Positions 1-9,191 of a stretch of DNA of 64,000 nt are shown piece after piece; within the stretch, counting starts at the first letter, position 1, and each line of letters starts with the position of its first letter. Position numbers and translations under genes: made by a program. The notes under the pieces were generated by a model. That model was not told where the DNA came from, did not search any database, and saw only the letters and a program-made list of their open reading frames with translations. The stretch is from NCBI RefSeq assembly GCF_023284045.1, contig NZ_JAKIKQ010000002.1:372001-436000 (forward strand), written 5' to 3'. This DNA comes from Shewanella kaireitica. Lineage in GTDB: Bacteria > Pseudomonadota > Gammaproteobacteria > Enterobacterales > Shewanellaceae.

Positions 1-1
1 G

Positions 2-613
2 GTTCCACTAGCATTGATTGGTTTCGAAGCGGTTGAAAGCTACCGTCTACGCGCTGCAAGCCCTTGGATGATCCGTTACAAATGGGCGATTATGTTCTTT
101 GTTGCCACCGCCTTTTGGAACCTAGTGGGTGCCGGCGTATTAGGTTTTCTCATTAATCCACCGATTGCGCTGTACTTTATTCAAGGCCTAAACACCACAG
201 CAACTCATGCTCACGCAGCATTCATGGGTGTATATGGCATGTTAGGCATGGGGCTAATGCTGTTCTGCTTACGCGGATTAACAGGTCAAATGCAGTGGAA
301 TGAAAAGCTATTAAAAGGCGCTTTCTGGACCATGAACATTGGCTTAGCAGCAATGGTGTTTATGTCGCTACTGCCTGTAGGTATCGTGCAGTTCTTTGCT
401 GTTATTGACAATGGTTACTGGTTTGCTCGCTCACCAGAGGTGATCCACAGCCCACTGGTTGAAACCTTAGTATGGATGCGTATGCCAGGTGACGTATTGT
501 TTGGCTTTGGTGGTCTGTTTATGGGCTACTTCCTATTCGACATTATCAAAAAAGCGATAAGCAAAAAGAAAGCCGCTGAACTGGACAATGACCAAGTTTC
601 AGCAAGTGCATAA
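2..613 (+). CDS. norB: Nitric oxide reductase large subunit, C-terminal part (partial)
   Basis: The reading frame is open from the first bases of the window and ends at TAA 611-613, so only the last 203 residues are seen and the start lies upstream. The segment is strongly hydrophobic, with about five membrane helices and the conserved THAHAAFMGVYGMLGMG stretch typical of NorB of the haem-copper oxidase superfamily. This enzyme reduces two NO to N2O in the inner membrane. The last residues (KKAISKKKAAELD) are a charged cytoplasmic tail. The NO-responsive regulator norR follows 173 bp downstream on the same strand, which supports NO reductase over a cbb3 oxidase subunit. Whether it is the quinol-fed single-subunit form cannot be decided without the N-terminus. 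Confidence 0.85.
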   Translation, partial: VPLALIGFEAVESYRLRAASPWMIRYKWAIMFFVATAFWNLVGAGVLGFLINPPIALYFIQGLNTTATHAHAAFMGVYGMLGMGLMLFCLRGLTGQMQWNEKLLKGAFWTMNIGLAAMVFMSLLPVGIVQFFAVIDNGYWFARSPEVIHSPLVETLVWMRMPGDVLFGFGGLFMGYFLFDIIKKAISKKKAAELDNDQVSASA

Positions 614-634
614 ACCGTAAAGTGATAAAAATTT

Positions 635-666
635 AAGGGCGCAGTTTATCTAGCGCCCTTTTTTAT
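635..666 (+). terminator. Rho-independent terminator after norB
   Basis: An 8-bp perfect stem AAGGGCGC / GCGCCCTT (635-642 and 653-660) with a 10-base loop is followed by a run of T. It lies 22 bp after the norB stop, so norR probably has its own promoter. Confidence 0.85.
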
Positions 667-685
667 TCTCTATCGCTATATAACA

Positions 686-729
686 GTATATTTGACACTG
701 CCCACATTGAGCTTTAATGTCAAAAAGAC
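686..729 (+). promoter_or_regulatory. Two NorR-type sites (GT-N7-AC) upstream of norR
   Basis: GTATATTTGAC (686-696) and GTCAAAAAGAC (719-729) both fit the published NorR core GT-N7-AC. The second sits in the near-palindrome TGTCAAAAAGACA (718-730). Their starts are 33 bp apart, about three helical turns, so both face the same side of the DNA. They lie 58-101 bp before the norR ATG and after the norB terminator, which suggests NorR acts on its own promoter. The core is short, so chance matches are possible. Confidence 0.5.
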
Positions 730-786
730 AAAACGAGACACTCAACAAATGCTAACCGCAGCTGCGCGACGCAATGGATATCACCT

Positions 787-2325
787 ATGTCTTTAAGCCA
801 AACCGATCTTACTCGTATCGCCTTAGATATTACTGCTGGCCTGTCTGATCACGACCGCTTCTCACGCTTACTCGATACCATAAGACAAACTTTGCACTGT
901 GACGCTGCAGCGCTGCTGCAATTTACTGGTCAGCAATTTAATCCGCTTGCTATCGATGGCCTCAGCCCAGATGTGCTTGGACGGCGCTTTATTCTCAGCG
1001 AGCATCCAAGGCTTGAAGCTATCGCTCGTGCTGGTGATATTGTTCGTTTTCCCGCTGACAGCGAAATGCCCGACCCTTACGATGGCCTTATTCCCCATCA
1101 AGGCGATCACTTAGTGGTGCATGCCTGTATTGGCTTGCCACTATTAGCTAATGGCGATCTTATCGGTGCGGTCACTATCGATGGCTTCGATCCGCAGCAA
1201 TTTAATGCCTTCAGCGACAATGAACTGCGCACCCTAAGCGCGATTGCAGCGGCGTCACTCAGTAATGCCTTGATGATCGATAAACTGGAGAAACAAGCGG
1301 TACAATCGCAAGAGGTCACCGCTGTTGCGCGGATTAACACCGATGCGCCAGTGGAGATGATAGGCCAGTCGACTGCCATGAATACACTGAAAAACGAGCT
1401 AAATGTGGTGGCTGGTACCGACCTAAATGTGTTGATTTTAGGTGAGACAGGTACCGGTAAAGAGTTGGTTGCTCAATCAATACATCAGCTATCTAACCGT
1501 GCCAAGCAGCCGTTGGTTTATCTGAACTGCGCCGCACTGCCTGAATCAGTGGCTGAAAGCGAGCTTTTTGGCCATGTAAAAGGCGCATTTACCGGCGCGA
1601 TAAGTCACCGTAGTGGTAAGTTTGAAAAAGCCGACAACGGCACACTCTTTCTAGATGAAATTGGCGAGTTACCGTTAGGGCTTCAAGCCAAACTATTACG
1701 AGTTTTACAGTATGGCGACCTACAAAAAGTCGGTTCAGATAAAAGCCTTAAGGTCGATGTAAGGATCATTGCCGCAACCAATAAAGATCTCAAACAGGAA
1801 GTGCTTGCAGGGCGCTTTAGGGCTGACTTGTATCATCGACTCAGCGTATTTCCGATTATGGTGCCGCCACTAAGAGAGCGAGATGGCGATATTACCCTGC
1901 TGAGCGGTTTCTTTGTCGAGCGTTGCCGCCAGAAGTTAACCCTGAAAAGCTTAAGACTCGATAGCCACAGCTTAGCCCTACTCAATGGTTACGACTGGCC
2001 TGGTAACATTCGAGAACTGGAGCATGTTCTGCACCGCGCGGCAGTGCTTTCAAGAGCGCAATCAACATCAGATAGTTGTCTTATCGCGCCGCAGCATTTT
2101 GACTTTCAAGCAGAAGCAATCCAGAGTGTTGTGAGCAAACCTAAGTCTGGCGCCAAGGCGTTGCCAAGCAACCAAACCTTAAAACAGGCTACGGCGACAT
2201 TTCAGTCGCAATACATTCAACAGGTACTCACAGAAAACCAAGGCAATTGGGCTGCTACAGCCAGAGCATTAGCACTCGACTCAGGTAATTTGCACCGATT
2301 GGCTAAACGTATTGGCATAAAATAG
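787..2325 (+). CDS. norR: Nitric oxide-responsive sigma-54 activator NorR
   Basis: 512 residues, close to the 504 of E. coli NorR. An N-terminal GAF domain (about 20-165) senses NO through a non-haem iron. The iron-site residues described for E. coli all have counterparts here: R75, D96, D99, H112, C114 and D132. The central AAA+ domain has Walker A GETGTGKE (219-226), the sigma-54 contact loop GAFTGA (266-271) and Walker [10 protein letters not shown] (about 287-295). A Fis-type helix-turn-helix ends the protein (about 485-512). It activates NO reductase genes at sigma-54 promoters. Unlike E. coli, where norR is divergent from norVW, it lies downstream of and parallel to norB. The ATG at 787 has only a weak ribosome site. 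Confidence 0.95.
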   Translation: MSLSQTDLTRIALDITAGLSDHDRFSRLLDTIRQTLHCDAAALLQFTGQQFNPLAIDGLSPDVLGRRFILSEHPRLEAIARAGDIVRFPADSEMPDPYDGLIPHQGDHLVVHACIGLPLLANGDLIGAVTIDGFDPQQFNAFSDNELRTLSAIAAASLSNALMIDKLEKQAVQSQEVTAVARINTDAPVEMIGQSTAMNTLKNELNVVAGTDLNVLILGETGTGKELVAQSIHQLSNRAKQPLVYLNCAALPESVAESELFGHVKGAFTGAISHRSGKFEKADNGTLFLDEIGELPLGLQAKLLRVLQYGDLQKVGSDKSLKVDVRIIAATNKDLKQEVLAGRFRADLYHRLSVFPIMVPPLRERDGDITLLSGFFVERCRQKLTLKSLRLDSHSLALLNGYDWPGNIRELEHVLHRAAVLSRAQSTSDSCLIAPQHFDFQAEAIQSVVSKPKSGAKALPSNQTLKQATATFQSQYIQQVLTENQGNWAATARALALDSGNLHRLAKRIGIK

Positions 2326-2358
2326 CTAATTTAAACAAACGCTAGGCAAGATAGTAGT

Positions 2359-2622
2359 TATACCAATCCGACCTGAAAATGCAGGATTCAGTGGGAGTTT
2401 AATGGGCTTTAGTCAAGGCATTGATTGCAGCTAATGGTCGCTCCCTTGGTAAAATCAATAACACGGAGTAAAGCCCATTAAAACCCATCGAAGAAGGGGT
2501 TGTGCAAGCCCACTTCGTTGTTGCGGCAACTTAAAAGGGAATAACCATTTCCACGTTAACGCGCCTAAAATTGAACTAGCACAACATCTCTGAAACGAGC
2601 ATTTTCAAGTGGGATGGGTATA
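2359..2622. repeat. MITE-like element, family A, copy 1
   Basis: About 264 bp without coding capacity, bounded by imperfect 24-bp inverted ends: TATACCAATCCGACCTG on the left and the complement of CAAGTGGGATGGGTATA on the right. A second, longer copy lies at 31312-31638 and is nearly identical over shared segments. It contains the core AAGGGAATAACCATT also found in other elements of this window. It fills most of the 353-bp gap between norR and the M16 peptidase gene. No other feature is seen in the gap. Confidence 0.8.
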
Positions 2623-2678
2623 TAAGCAATACAGAAACAATTAAGTCGTTCTATTACGTTGCAAAAGGATGAAGCACA

Positions 2679-4142
2679 TTGAGAACATCGGCAAACAGCT
2701 ATTTTTTCAGCAGGCTAATGTGTATTGTAAGTATTAGCTGCAGCAGTGCTTATGCTGCAGAGGTTCAACAGCCGAGCAGCGGTAATGCCAGTTGCGATCT
2801 GAGCGCCCAAGCGGCGCCTTTGTATCAAGCTGAGCAGCGGATCCAATATCGCCGGTTAAGCAATGGCTTACAAGTGAGAACTTTGGCTGTCGACGGCTCA
2901 TCTTCTGTATCTATTGCTAGCCAGTTTGATGTGGGTTCTAGAGATGAAGTTAAGGGGCAGACGGGCTATGCCCACCTGTTTGAACATATGCTGTTTAAAG
3001 GCAGCAAAAATGCTCCCGGCGACAGCTATACCCAGACCATGAGCGAGCTGAGCGGCCAATTCAACGCCAGTACCTTTTTCGACTTCACCAACTATTACCT
3101 CACAATTCCAGCTCCGGCATTGGAACTCAGTTTGTGGTTAGAGGCAGATCGCTTCCGCTACCCAGCCCTCACTGCAACTACTGTAAAAAATCAGCAAGCT
3201 GCAGTGCTTGAAGAGATGGCCACCAGCATCGATAACCAACCTTATGTGCGCAAAGCAATGGAGTTCTTGTTATCTCAAGTTGAAGGTACGCCCTACGGCC
3301 ATGCGGTGATAGGATCGGTGGCAGATGTAAAAGCCGCGACGCCTGCATCGCTGAATGCGTTTCATCAGCGTTTTTATCGGCCAGATGCCATGCAATTGAG
3401 TTTGGTTGGCAATATTCCTAAGCAGACCGATACCTGGATAGACAATAGCTTTGCCAGCTGGGAACAGCCGAGTGATAAACGTCAGCCGTTGGCAGATCTC
3501 AATATTAATGCCAAGGCTGTACATGGCGAAATTATTGATGATCGCGGCCCCTGGCCTGCTGTATTACTGGCTTGGCATACCGCTGGCGCTAGCTCCAAAG
3601 ATGCACCTGCACTCGCACTGCTAGAGGCTTATCTGTTTCAAAATAAAAGTAGCCTCATTGAGCGCACTAGTCTTAAAGATCCTGACCAGCTACTGACTTA
3701 CTCTATTCCGCTACAAATGCAGCATCATGGAGTCACTAATCTGGTGCTGGTGCCTCGAGCACGCACCTCGCTTGATACATTAACTTACAATGTAGAGCAG
3801 CTTATCGCATCGGTAACGACGAAGCCGATTGCCGCACAGCAACTTTGCCAGCTAAAACAGATTTGGCTCGATAAACGCTTAGCAAGATTAGATAACCCAT
3901 CTCTAATGGCTCGTGCCTTATCAGCGACTCAGCTACGTGACAGCGCTGCGCCATTAACTGGTGAGTGGCAAAGAATAAGTACGGTCACTGCTGCCGATCT
4001 ACAACGGGTTAGTGAGCGCTATTTTAGTCACAAACGAGTACGGTTGGATCTACTGCCACCGTGGCATATACGTGCAGCGAAGACAATTCTTGAGTGGCTG
4101 CCAAAGGGCGCTGCAGATAGCCTTGAAGAGAGTGTAATGTGA
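2679..4142 (+). CDS. M16 family zinc metallopeptidase (active subunit), exported
   Basis: 487 residues from a TTG start at 2679, chosen because AAAGGATG lies 8-9 bases upstream; an ATG 13 codons further in is the alternative. The N-terminus looks like a signal peptide ending near AYA-AE (about 27). The inverted zinc motif HLFEH is present at about 99-103 and the third-ligand helix LEEM follows around 175, so this copy should be catalytic. M16 proteins of this length act in the periplasm on peptides, usually as heterodimers with a non-catalytic partner. The next gene, overlapping by one base, is such a partner. Substrate unknown. Confidence 0.85.
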   Translation: MRTSANSYFFSRLMCIVSISCSSAYAAEVQQPSSGNASCDLSAQAAPLYQAEQRIQYRRLSNGLQVRTLAVDGSSSVSIASQFDVGSRDEVKGQTGYAHLFEHMLFKGSKNAPGDSYTQTMSELSGQFNASTFFDFTNYYLTIPAPALELSLWLEADRFRYPALTATTVKNQQAAVLEEMATSIDNQPYVRKAMEFLLSQVEGTPYGHAVIGSVADVKAATPASLNAFHQRFYRPDAMQLSLVGNIPKQTDTWIDNSFASWEQPSDKRQPLADLNINAKAVHGEIIDDRGPWPAVLLAWHTAGASSKDAPALALLEAYLFQNKSSLIERTSLKDPDQLLTYSIPLQMQHHGVTNLVLVPRARTSLDTLTYNVEQLIASVTTKPIAAQQLCQLKQIWLDKRLARLDNPSLMARALSATQLRDSAAPLTGEWQRISTVTAADLQRVSERYFSHKRVRLDLLPPWHIRAAKTILEWLPKGAADSLEESVM

Positions 4143-5677
4143 TGAGACATTGGATAAAGCAGCGGATGAGAGTGACAAGTATCGCATTGATCGGCTATTT
4201 AGGTCTGTACCTATTAGGTTGCCAACAAACTCACATAAAGTTTACTGATAGCGCATCGACTACTTTGCCGCAGTTTAACAAAATCCAAGCAGCGCCTGCG
4301 GTTAATGCGATGCACTTTGAACTTAAACATAGCGTTGAACAGCAAAACTATGTTGATGGCAGCAAATTATTTGTATTCTCTGACCCACAATCAGGCCTTG
4401 ATAAGCTAACTCTTGTGGCATACAGCAAACAGCCTTTTGCTAATATGGATGTTTTACTCGCAGCGTTTGAACAGAAGCGTCGCTGGCTTAGTGCAAAACA
4501 AAGTCTAAACTGCGCCGATAGCATCCGTTTTCGTCCCTCCTTGCACAGTATCGCCATCAGTATAAGCTGTCATCAACTGCCTGCTGAAGCCGCCACGCTA
4601 TTAAGTGATTTTTGGCAAGCAGATAGCTTTAATGAGATTGATATCAACAACGTAAAACGTCAGCTAAAACTTGCTAAACATATCAACGCCTTTAGCGGTG
4701 CAGAGATAGATACTGTTTGGGCAAAAACCATTTTGGGCGAAACCCATACCTACAACCAAGCGCTCAATGACAGCGAGCTTGCTGACACCTTAACGCTTGC
4801 AAGCCTCAACGCAGTTAAAGATAAAATACTCTCGCAATCATCTTGGGCTGTATTGAGCAATCAAGCTCTACTTTCCGGCGAAACTGGCGAAAAAAGCTTA
4901 CCCAATATACTTTTATCTGATGCTGTAGCATTATCGGTAGCAGTCAATGCAGCAACAGATAACAGTGATGACCGCCCAACAAATCAGCCCGATATCGCGC
5001 TCGGGAATGAACAGAAAAACCTCTATATTATCGACGCGCCAGGTAGCGTACAGACACAAATAAGAGTCGGTTATCCGCTAGCTAGAAACTCGAGCACCAC
5101 AACAAGCAATCAAAAAACAGTCATGTTAGATAACAGCGCTGACGCACAAGACTGCCAGCTATTAGCCAGCTGGCTAGGTCGCAGCTTTAGCGGCCGACTG
5201 TATTACGATTTGCGAGAGGTGCGTGGCCTAACTTATGGCATCTATGGCCGCTGCTATGACAATCCGCTTTCACGCACGATTAAGTTTTATGGCAGCACTC
5301 AGTTACAGCATAGCGGTGCCTTTATTGATGGGGTACTGAAACATCTTACACTCGCGGCCGACAGCCCTGCCAGCCAAGCTGAACTAAAAGCAATAAAGAC
5401 CTATAACAGCAGTAAGCTGCTGCTTCGTCAAGACAACCCAATGGCACTAGAGGTCGATACTATTCGCCAGTTAACCTCAGGTTATTCTCCAGCATACCAA
5501 CAGATGTTTGCCGATAAAATTGATTCCTTGAATGCTGACGAGTTGCAAGCTATCGCCAATAATGTGTTCAGTCGTACACCCTATGTCGTGATCCGCGGCG
5601 ATCTAGATAGAATACGTCAGGATCTACAGCAGAAATTACCGGGTTGGCAGATTATTGAAGTGTCAGCCAATGACTAG
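4142..5677 (+). CDS. M16 family peptidase-like lipoprotein (inactive partner)
   Basis: 511 residues from the ATG at 4142, which overlaps the TGA of the preceding gene (TGATG) and so is probably coupled to it; a GTG one codon upstream is possible. The N-terminus carries a lipobox, LLGC, at about residue 27, so the protein should be membrane-anchored. No HxxEH motif is seen. The C-terminal half keeps the M16 R/Y region (REVRGLTYGIYGRC, about 360), used for substrate binding in non-catalytic subunits. Together with the upstream active subunit it should form a two-chain peptidase in the periplasm. Confidence 0.8.
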   Translation: MRHWIKQRMRVTSIALIGYLGLYLLGCQQTHIKFTDSASTTLPQFNKIQAAPAVNAMHFELKHSVEQQNYVDGSKLFVFSDPQSGLDKLTLVAYSKQPFANMDVLLAAFEQKRRWLSAKQSLNCADSIRFRPSLHSIAISISCHQLPAEAATLLSDFWQADSFNEIDINNVKRQLKLAKHINAFSGAEIDTVWAKTILGETHTYNQALNDSELADTLTLASLNAVKDKILSQSSWAVLSNQALLSGETGEKSLPNILLSDAVALSVAVNAATDNSDDRPTNQPDIALGNEQKNLYIIDAPGSVQTQIRVGYPLARNSSTTTSNQKTVMLDNSADAQDCQLLASWLGRSFSGRLYYDLREVRGLTYGIYGRCYDNPLSRTIKFYGSTQLQHSGAFIDGVLKHLTLAADSPASQAELKAIKTYNSSKLLLRQDNPMALEVDTIRQLTSGYSPAYQQMFADKIDSLNADELQAIANNVFSRTPYVVIRGDLDRIRQDLQQKLPGWQIIEVSAND

Positions 5678-5694
5678 GGACTGATTCATTCTAA

Positions 5695-5721
5695 TTACTT
5701 ATTAAATTTGCTTGTTATAAT
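5695..5721 (+). promoter_or_regulatory. Putative promoter of zapE
   Basis: TATAAT at 5716-5721 is an exact -10 match, with TTACTT at 5695-5700 as a weak -35 (15-bp spacing). It lies 34 bp before the zapE ATG. Confidence 0.45.
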
Positions 5722-5754
5722 GCGCGCCATTGTGAGTAAGAAAACAAATTATCG

Positions 5755-6942
5755 ATGACATCTTCTAGTGCACCATTGCAACTATCCACTGCAGACATTA
5801 CGCAGCAAAAATCAGGCCCATTGGCGCGCTATCAGCAGCATCTAAGCCAACCTGACTTTGTTGATGATAAAAGCCAATATCAAACGCTAGAAGCTTTAGA
5901 TAGTTTGCAGCAAGCACTCACATCCACTCACGCTAATAAGCCGCCTTATAAAGCGATTAACGGCTTATATTTGTGGGGAGATGTTGGCCGTGGCAAGACC
6001 TTTCTGATGGATCTATTTTATGACAGCGTTGAGGGGATCCCTCGGTTAAGACTGCACTTTCATCGCTTTATGGCACGTATTCACCAAGCGTTAATTGCGG
6101 AGTCAGGCCATAGAGATCCACTACAACGCATTGCTAAAAACATTGCAGCTGAGTGCCGCATACTCTGTTTTGATGAGTTCTTTGTTTCAGATATTGGCGA
6201 TGCAATGCTGCTTGGTAAACTTTTTGAAGCATTGTTTAGTGAAGGGATAACCTTAGTCGCTACCTCCAATATTCCCATCGATGAGCTATATAAGAACGGC
6301 CTGCAAAGGCAGCGTTTTCTAGCCACCATTGCGCTGTTAAACCAACATACGCAGCAGCTACACCTTAGCGGTGAAGTTGACCACCGTCTACATGATACAG
6401 CTTACAAACAACGTTATTTTGTTAACGACATTGAACAGCAACAAGAGGATTTTGCTGAGTGCTTTGACTCAATGTCGAACTCTTCAGCGCCCATTTCAAC
6501 AGCGCTAATTGTACATGGGCGGGTGATTGAGACTGTCAAATACAACGAGCAGATAGCCTGGTTTAACTTTGATGCACTTTGTGATGGCCCGCGCTCCCAA
6601 TTAGATTATATCGACATCGCCAGCCGCTTTAAGGTGGTGATCTTGTCAGCTGTGCCAGTACTAGGCGGTGAGCCGAGAAGCTGGATCCGTGCCCGTGGCA
6701 CCGAAGATGGCGCTGTAGCCATAGAAACCGGCGATAGACAGCTGTCCTATGCGGTTAATGATGATCCAGCCAGACGCTTCATCAGCTTGGTTGATGAGTT
6801 ATACGATCAAGGTGTCACTCTGTATATCCAAGCCGATGTGCCTATGGAGGTACTATATACTGGCGGCGCGTTAAGCTTTGAGTTTAGGCGAACCTTAAGT
6901 CGGCTCACCCAGATGCAGTCAAAAGCCTATTCAAGCGATTAA
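5755..6942 (+). CDS. zapE: Cell division protein ZapE (AFG1-like ATPase)
   Basis: 395 residues. P-loop GDVGRGKT (about 75-82) and Walker B ILCFDE (136-141) followed by FFVSDIGDAM are hallmarks of the AFG1/ZapE family. In E. coli the protein binds FtsZ and affects Z-ring stability, mainly under stress or low oxygen. The length is slightly above E. coli ZapE (375). The gene has its own likely promoter and no co-directional partner downstream; the next gene converges on it with a 27-bp gap. The call rests on ATPase motifs and overall pattern. Confidence 0.9.
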   Translation: MTSSSAPLQLSTADITQQKSGPLARYQQHLSQPDFVDDKSQYQTLEALDSLQQALTSTHANKPPYKAINGLYLWGDVGRGKTFLMDLFYDSVEGIPRLRLHFHRFMARIHQALIAESGHRDPLQRIAKNIAAECRILCFDEFFVSDIGDAMLLGKLFEALFSEGITLVATSNIPIDELYKNGLQRQRFLATIALLNQHTQQLHLSGEVDHRLHDTAYKQRYFVNDIEQQQEDFAECFDSMSNSSAPISTALIVHGRVIETVKYNEQIAWFNFDALCDGPRSQLDYIDIASRFKVVILSAVPVLGGEPRSWIRARGTEDGAVAIETGDRQLSYAVNDDPARRFISLVDELYDQGVTLYIQADVPMEVLYTGGALSFEFRRTLSRLTQMQSKAYSSD

Positions 6943-6969
6943 GCACTCGCACCTTAATATGCAGTCGTG

Positions 6970-7368
6970 TTATTTCTGCTGATTAATCTCGTATTCAAAG
7001 TGATAACGATGTACACCAGATTCAATCTTTATCATCATCGAGCCAGAGATCCCGGCCAGATCTGCAGTACCAGAATCTGGCACCACCAGCACAGATAAGC
7101 TGTCCGCACCTCTGTCCATCACACCCGTATGGTGAAAAGAGACTTCGCCTTGTCGCCCGTCAATAGCGCCAACAAAAGTTTCAATGGCGACGTATGCAGC
7201 TGAGCCTACAGTCGCAGTGCGCTTACTCAACATCTGTCCTTCACTCGAGCCAGCAATATCACCAGAAAACAACTTAGTAAATGACATTCTACCCGCTTCA
7301 ATGGCATCGTCTTCAGTCGGGCTTAGCTCTATAGAAAACTCTCCAGTCGCAATCATCGCTATCTCCAA
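6970..7368 (-). CDS. DUF3224 domain protein
   Basis: 132 residues, the usual length of the DUF3224 family, with a barrel-like pattern of alternating strands and the typical ending in which G-G/GS blocks (GTADLAGISGSM) precede a YHFEYEI strand. No signal peptide, so cytoplasmic. ATGs at 7368 and 7356 are both possible starts. It lies 74 bp downstream of an exported NTF2-like protein on the same strand and may be co-transcribed. The family has no established function. Confidence 0.7.
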   Translation of the reverse strand: MEIAMIATGEFSIELSPTEDDAIEAGRMSFTKLFSGDIAGSSEGQMLSKRTATVGSAAYVAIETFVGAIDGRQGEVSFHHTGVMDRGADSLSVLVVPDSGTADLAGISGSMMIKIESGVHRYHFEYEINQQK

Positions 7369-7442
7369 TATTCAATTTAGGGGCTGTTCTGCAGTGAAAA
7401 TGCTTGTACGAATACATTATTTTGAATAAAGCATTTTGCTAC

Positions 7443-7922
7443 TTACTCATGATATTTGCGGATCATTGCCACTTTGCCATCTTCAATTTCTAACACCTCC
7501 ATCATAGTTGAAGTGTAACTAACTGGCTGATTACTCTGTGGGTGGATCCCTTTGGCACTGTGAGTGTAACGAATCGCAACAGCTGTATCGTTAAAGGTAA
7601 AAAGATTGAGTAGTTCTGCGCTATATTCTGTATGAGCACCTAGATAAAAAGTCATCCCTTTACGCATACTTTTCTTGCCATCGGGGTGACGGCTGTCATC
7701 GATTTCATAGGGAATATGCTGATGACCGACATCGTCGCTAAGTAACGCTAAATAATTCTCCAACTCTTTTTCCGTCGCGCCGGGTGCTTGAGACGCAACC
7801 ATCACCTCAAAATAACGCTGGGCAATTTGTTGCATCGTCGCTTTATCATCTTCAGCTTGAACACCATTAATGCTTAATAAACCTAATGCTGTAATCAATA
7901 CTGCAATCATCAAACGCTTCAA
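7443..7922 (-). CDS. Exported SnoaL/NTF2-like protein
   Basis: 159 residues with a clear signal peptide (MKRLMIAVLI.. ending near VQA-ED, about 23). The rest fits the NTF2-like cone fold: an initial helix with RYFEVMV, a middle segment rich in H and D, and a final strand DGKVAMIRKYHE, as in SnoaL-like proteins. Such proteins are ligand-binding or small-molecule isomerase-like; no catalytic role can be assigned here. It lies upstream of the DUF3224 gene and probably in the same unit. Confidence 0.6.
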   Translation of the reverse strand: MKRLMIAVLITALGLLSINGVQAEDDKATMQQIAQRYFEVMVASQAPGATEKELENYLALLSDDVGHQHIPYEIDDSRHPDGKKSMRKGMTFYLGAHTEYSAELLNLFTFNDTAVAIRYTHSAKGIHPQSNQPVSYTSTMMEVLEIEDGKVAMIRKYHE

Positions 7923-8044
7923 AATAAACTCCCTTTACTTGCAACTAGCTCCCCTGCAATCAAATCAACAAGAGGTTCGACATTAAAAGAGCTACCATAA
8001 CACCAGTTTGATTTACCTTTCAATTATTTAGAAAGTGACGATAT

Positions 8045-8313
8045 TATACCAATTGCATTAAAAGTTTGACCATTCAGCGGGAATTCAAAACGCTGTAGGC
8101 AAGTAGTGGAATTTGAGCTAATAGTTATTCTATATCCAAATCCCATAGCGAAGCATACAGCGTTTTGAAACCCGCACTACGTGAGCCCCTCAGTCTTTCC
8201 ACTTCTGCTTTGCATTGGCTTAAAAGGGAACAACCATTTCTTTACCAATGCGCTTTGAATTGAAAAGGCTGAGGGGCTCTGAATTGGTCAAATACTTAAT
8301 GTAATTGGTATTA
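8045..8313. repeat. MITE-like element, family B
   Basis: About 269 bp with inverted ends: ATACCAATTGCATTAA on the left (8046 on) and the complement of TTAATGTAATTGGTAT on the right. It has no coding capacity. The internal core AAGGGAACAACCATT is shared with families A and C here, although the rest differs. Confidence 0.75.
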
Positions 8314-8365
8314 AAGCTTATGACTTTATTGAATGGTGACAATAAAAACTCTTAGGAGGTTTCGC

Positions 8366-8391
8366 GATTAGAGATTAGAGATTAGAGATTA
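8366..8391. repeat. Short tandem repeat, unit GATTAGA
   Basis: Three full copies of the 7-bp unit GATTAGA and a partial fourth, in non-coding DNA after the MITE. Confidence 0.8.
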
Positions 8392-8687
8392 AGGTTTACT
8401 GCACTTAATGAATATAAAGTCGGATTGCTTGCAGCACTGCTCATAAGGTGTAGCCGATTTGGCTTTAGCCTCAACAGCTTTACCAACGCTGTTCCACGCT
8501 TACTGCGCCAACTCTCTTGCAAAATAAGTACCTGAGTACAAACACGAGAAACCAGCAAAAGGATGATGAGGTGACAACACCCTGTAATCGTCAAGTTTAC
8601 CCTCTTACTAAGCGATTTTTTCAGTTGATAACGAATTGAACTAATACAGCTTATTGAAAGAAGTGTCTTAAGTGAATGACTAAGCCA

Positions 8688-9068
8688 TTAAATAAACATC
8701 GCGATCATGCCGCCAATTGTCGCAGCCGCTTTAACATATTGGCCTGCAGTGTAAGAGGAGTCTTCTTTCTCTTCGACTTTATCAGGGTGATCTAACCCTA
8801 AGGCACCAAAAGTAAAAGACTTTAAATCAGCCCCTTCATCACTTTCTGTGGTTGTAGTTGCACTTGCTTGTTGCTCTTGTGCAAGTTTGGATTTTGCTGC
8901 CTCAGAAAGAGTCACCGAAGACACAGCGCTCTCTGGTTTAGTCGTTGAAGTAGAGGGGATCTCTTTAGCTATAGCATCAGTATTAACTGCGGATAATCGA
9001 CTTTTAACGTTTGCTAACGCTTCTAAGTTATTAGTCAAATTACTGTTGACCCCGTTAACGTATGTCAT
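8688..9068 (-). CDS. Hypothetical protein, 126 residues
   Basis: No family recognised. The ATG at 9068 is preferred because AAAGGA lies 8 bases upstream; the frame extends further to 9110 without a ribosome site. The protein is polar and rich in S, T, A and E over residues 40-80, which suggests disorder. It contains VTLSEAAKSKLAQ (about 53-65), loosely like short linear motifs in flagellar regulators, and ends in a hydrophobic segment AAATIGGMIAMFI. There is no signal peptide. It is flanked by non-coding DNA, so context does not help. Existence moderately sure, function unknown. Confidence 0.55.
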   Translation of the reverse strand: MTYVNGVNSNLTNNLEALANVKSRLSAVNTDAIAKEIPSTSTTKPESAVSSVTLSEAAKSKLAQEQQASATTTTESDEGADLKSFTFGALGLDHPDKVEEKEDSSYTAGQYVKAAATIGGMIAMFI

Positions 9069-9191
9069 CAAATAGTCCTTTGCACAACACCAAGTTATGT
9101 TGATGTGCATAGTAGCAGCAATTTAATAAAATCCTAGTTAATGAAAAGTAAAACATGCTACAAAACGTATCAAGTTAAACCGCTGTTATAA

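Larger units (their letters stand above)
7923..8687. other. 765-bp gap without a convincing gene
   Basis: The gap holds a MITE-like element (8045-8313) and a short tandem repeat of GATTAGA (8366-8391, three copies plus a partial one). A 70-codon minus-strand frame at 8382-8594 has no ribosome site or recognisable protein and is not called. The remainder shows no RNA gene or clear promoter. Confidence 0.6.

Noticed and set aside
8382..8594. 70-codon minus-strand frame
   Set aside because: It overlaps the GATTAGA repeat, lacks a ribosome site and shows no protein-like pattern.
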